Translations under genes and position numbers: made by a program
Shown here: positions 62,085 to 64,000 of the stretch, piece after piece
How positions within the stretch are numbered: the stretch's first letter is position 1
Layout: every line of letters begins with the position of its first letter
The notes under the pieces: generated by a model
What the model was told of the DNA's origin: nothing
Seen by the model: the letters and a program-made list of their open reading frames with translations, nothing else
Databases searched by the model: none
Assembly (NCBI RefSeq): GCF_024244095.1
Contig: NW_026250688.1
Coordinates: forward strand, 186,001-250,000
DNA length: 64,000 nucleotides
Reading direction: 5' to 3'
Source of the DNA: Nematocida homosporus
Taxonomy: Eukaryota > Microsporidia

Positions 62085-63011
62085 TTAGTGGACTGGCGTC
62101 GGACTTTGTTGTGCTAAAAGCTCCGCGCAGAAGAGGAAAATGGTCATCCCAATGTTCATTCCCGTGAAGACCATGGTTAGCTTATATATTCTATCGACAA
62201 TCAAAAATCCAGCTCGGCGTTTAGGGCCCAGATCATCGTCGGTCGACTCACATCGTTTAGCAGCATTGAGAGACCTGATCCGCAATAATAGCATTCGTAC
62301 CTCAATAAAGCACAGAATGAAGATAATAATGTTGCAGTTATGATGATTAAGGAGGCCAAGGAGAACGCAAACGAGTATGGCAGACAGGATGGCACCTATA
62401 TGCGTAAAGCCTCTAAAGATATAATACTGGAGAGTGCAATTAACAGGATTACGTTTCTGTGCTTGGCAGTTCAATGTGTAGCGGGGAATGCATGTGTTTG
62501 CTGCCACTGCCATCTTGGTAAGTATCACAGTGATTGTAAAGAGTAACATAAGGAAGGCAACAATAAAGACCCATGGGCTATGGCTATTCATGTTGTATAG
62601 ATAGATGTTTAGCTGGGAGACAAACGATACGAAAGTGAATGCGCCAAGAAAATCATCCAATACACTTGCCAGTCTTAGCGGCAGAAGGCTTCTAAGTTTC
62701 CAGTCTTCGAGATTGCTTATCTTAACATACTCTCCTAAGACAGATTCGATAGGAAGGAAGACTGGTTGGCCGGTCTTATAACTCGTATAGGTGGGACAGT
62801 ATATTGTTTTGGGCGCGGGCAATGCATTTGGAGTTGTGTTTGTCTCGTAGCCTGGTGTTGTATTGTCAGATAGACTAGGGTTTGGGGCGCCTATTGGAAG
62901 ATGATGGTTGATAGGATTAGATGCCAATGTGACTGCTACAGAAGGGGTGGAATTTGTAAATAACGACTCATATGTTGGGGGCAAGTCTTTATCGCTACTT
63001 GTTTGGTCCAT
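62085..63011 (-). CDS. Multi-pass membrane protein, EYVKIS/KRxxGY family member 2, with PPxY
   Basis: 308 residues. The long polar N-terminus (1-92) begins with DLPPTYESLF, a PPxY motif of the kind bound by WW domains. GEYVKISNLEDWKLR (93-107) and PLRLASVL follow, then helices near 118-140, 145-167, 200-220 and 225-240, a basic RIRSLNAAKRC stretch, GPKRRAGFLIVDRIY, and the last helix VFTGMNIGMTIFLF. The two motif blocks pair it with 21484-22323, and the second with 60907-61692. The 5' flank GTGAAATTATAAATAT also matches the 21484 gene. The function is unknown; the conserved cytosolic motif plus variable N-terminus suggests an adaptor-like membrane protein. Confidence 0.72.
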   Translation of the reverse strand: MDQTSSDKDLPPTYESLFTNSTPSVAVTLASNPINHHLPIGAPNPSLSDNTTPGYETNTTPNALPAPKTIYCPTYTSYKTGQPVFLPIESVLGEYVKISNLEDWKLRSLLPLRLASVLDDFLGAFTFVSFVSQLNIYLYNMNSHSPWVFIVAFLMLLFTITVILTKMAVAANTCIPRYTLNCQAQKRNPVNCTLQYYIFRGFTHIGAILSAILVCVLLGLLNHHNCNIIIFILCFIEVRMLLLRIRSLNAAKRCESTDDDLGPKRRAGFLIVDRIYKLTMVFTGMNIGMTIFLFCAELLAQQSPTPVH

Positions 63012-63467
63012 GTTCTAACAAAAATTGGCCATATTTATAATTTCACCTCACATCTTCAAACAGGGAAATCAATGATTTTTATTACATCTTCTAATTTGGA
63101 AATGTTACCTTGGAATTTTACTTTAATCCTATTTATGACTCTCGGAAATAATATATCTTAGATAGCGAAGCTTTGCTAAGGCCGAGCCTCAATGTATATA
63201 AATGTGTATGGTTTATTGACTTTTGTATATCCTGTCTTATTGTTTTCTAAGGTTTTATTTAGGATATCGCTATCTTGTTTGTGCTATTGTTAGGCCTATC
63301 ATTAATATCTGAGTTCACATCTGGCTGGCAAGTCGTAGGTTGAATCAATCTTAACTTACAGAGGTTGATCTTGTTAATGTACACATTCATTCTACGTTTA
63401 TTTAGATATCGTGATAGGTTGGTTAGGAATTCTCCGTAGAGGCAATAATGTCAAGCTTGTCGGAACT
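63012..63467. other. Gene-free stretch
   Basis: Beyond the promoter of the 62085-63011 gene (GTGAAATTATAAATAT core on the minus strand, about 63033-63048) I see no gene, tRNA or repeat. Confidence 0.45.
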
Positions 63468-63539
63468 CTCTCTAGAGTTGCACCCTACTGCCCGGTTTGG
63501 TTACTCTCTAGAGTTGCACCCTTCTGCCCGGTTTGGTTA
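63468..63539. repeat. Two tandem copies of a 36-bp unit
   Basis: CTCTCTAGAGTTGCACCCT-(A/T)-CTGCCCGGTTTGGTTA occurs at 63468-63503 and 63504-63539 with one mismatch. It is GC-richer than its surroundings. Confidence 0.85.
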
Positions 63540-63637
63540 TGCCAGGTCCAGATTAGCACCTTAGATTAATATTCTGCGACCAACCCAATACTAACTGTGG
63601 TGTTCAGAGTATCCACCACCTTTCTTGGCTTGTATTG

Positions 63638-63694
63638 GATTAGTATTAGGTTGGTATTGGTTGAGAACGGCGGGCTGCCACTTACCAACACGAC
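63638..63694. repeat. 57-bp dispersed repeat U, copy 2
   Basis: Inverted counterpart of 57438-57494, ending in CACTTACCAACACGAC. It lies in the gene-free right end of the window (63540-64000). Confidence 0.6.
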
Positions 63695-63854
63695 ATTTAT
63701 ATATCTTTGGAATGTTTTAGCCAACGAGCTTTTGAGGCTTCAGACTATTTCACTCCAATAATCAATTACAAACCCAGCCAACAAAACAATCAACTTTAGC
63801 TTATCACAAACTTAGTAGTATCTAGACTTAATGGGAAATTTATTCTTCTGAGCA

Positions 63855-63893
63855 CTTTATCGTGATATCATTATCACAATATACGTGATAAAG
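63855..63893. repeat. Nested palindrome
   Basis: The inner hairpin GTGATA-TCAT-TATCAC (63862-63877) lies inside outer arms CTTTATC (63855-63861) and GATAAAG (63887-63893). No gene is nearby. No other feature was recognised to 64000. Confidence 0.5.
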
Positions 63894-64000
63894 TAGCAAT
63901 ATCTATTAAACTAAAGCCAAGCTTTAAGTTAGTACTAAAATTGCCACTCTGGCCGTTAGAATCAACTAACCCAAAGCCAACCCATTGCAAAGTGCAGTCG

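Noticed and set aside
1..64000. CRISPR arrays, prokaryotic operons, Shine-Dalgarno sites or insertion sequences
   Set aside because: The gene content is entirely eukaryotic. Tandem units (22, 23, 36 bp) lack spacers, and no transposase gene is present.

Overview
The window is nuclear DNA of a microsporidian, an obligate intracellular fungal relative. The genes are intron-poor and eukaryotic (RPS21, uL14/RPL23, eIF4E, LSm2, Cdc7, INCENP, kinesin, Elp3, Dbp2). Glycolysis is represented by triosephosphate isomerase and pyruvate kinase. Several adjacent genes lie only 16-30 bp apart, and short C-runs or AAATTT boxes sit directly before start codons, as described for Microsporidia. Other stretches are loose: long AT-rich intergenic tracts of low complexity, dispersed repeats, and families of secreted or membrane proteins with no recognisable relatives. 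I do not assign a genus.

Layout. 0-1.4 kb: 5' end of a P-type Ca2+-ATPase (minus), then RPS21 and TPI. 1.8-7.5 kb: two paralogous secreted LRR-like proteins sharing promoter, signal peptide and a near-identical internal block. 8-13.4 kb: RER1, tRNA-Gly(GCC), a nucleotide-sugar transporter, a pair of inverted dispersed repeats, and a secreted M16 peptidase homologue without its zinc site. 13.5-20.3 kb: a 1529-aa membrane-anchored protein (possibly Tag1/DUF3712-like) divergent from an INCENP-like subunit. 21.5-32.8 kb: a multi-pass family member, LSm2, pyruvate kinase, choline/ethanolamine kinase, a membrane-anchored LRR-like protein, eIF4E, kinesin, an endonuclease III homologue lacking catalytic residues, Sua5 and a small acidic protein. 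33-38 kb: an intact membrane-anchored M16 peptidase and a multi-pass protein. 38-47 kb: a broken small secreted Cys/Gly protein, three more LRR-like surface candidates, Ncs6/Ctu1, a tail-anchored SNARE-like protein and the Brix protein Ssf1. 47-57 kb: Chl1-like helicase, uL14, Cdc7, an MBOAT acyltransferase, Elp3 and Dbp2. 57.5-63 kb: five small multi-pass membrane proteins, several sharing a C-terminal motif with the gene at 21.5 kb, interspersed with dispersed repeats.

How the genes fit together. The core genes cover translation and tRNA modification (Elp3 and Ncs6 for wobble uridine, Sua5 for t6A), cell division (Cdc7, INCENP, kinesin, Chl1) and membrane lipid/secretory functions (MBOAT, choline kinase, RER1, sugar-nucleotide transporter). 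The accessory part is dominated by secreted or surface proteins, as expected of a parasite facing host cytoplasm. The most notable observations are: two enzyme homologues that appear catalytically dead (M16 and Nth); a 16-bp motif TTTCC-N6-GGTAA about 41-47 bp before three start codons and in triplicate upstream of a fourth gene; a multi-pass membrane family with associated upstream repeats; and a gene-conversion-like tract in the LRR-like pair.
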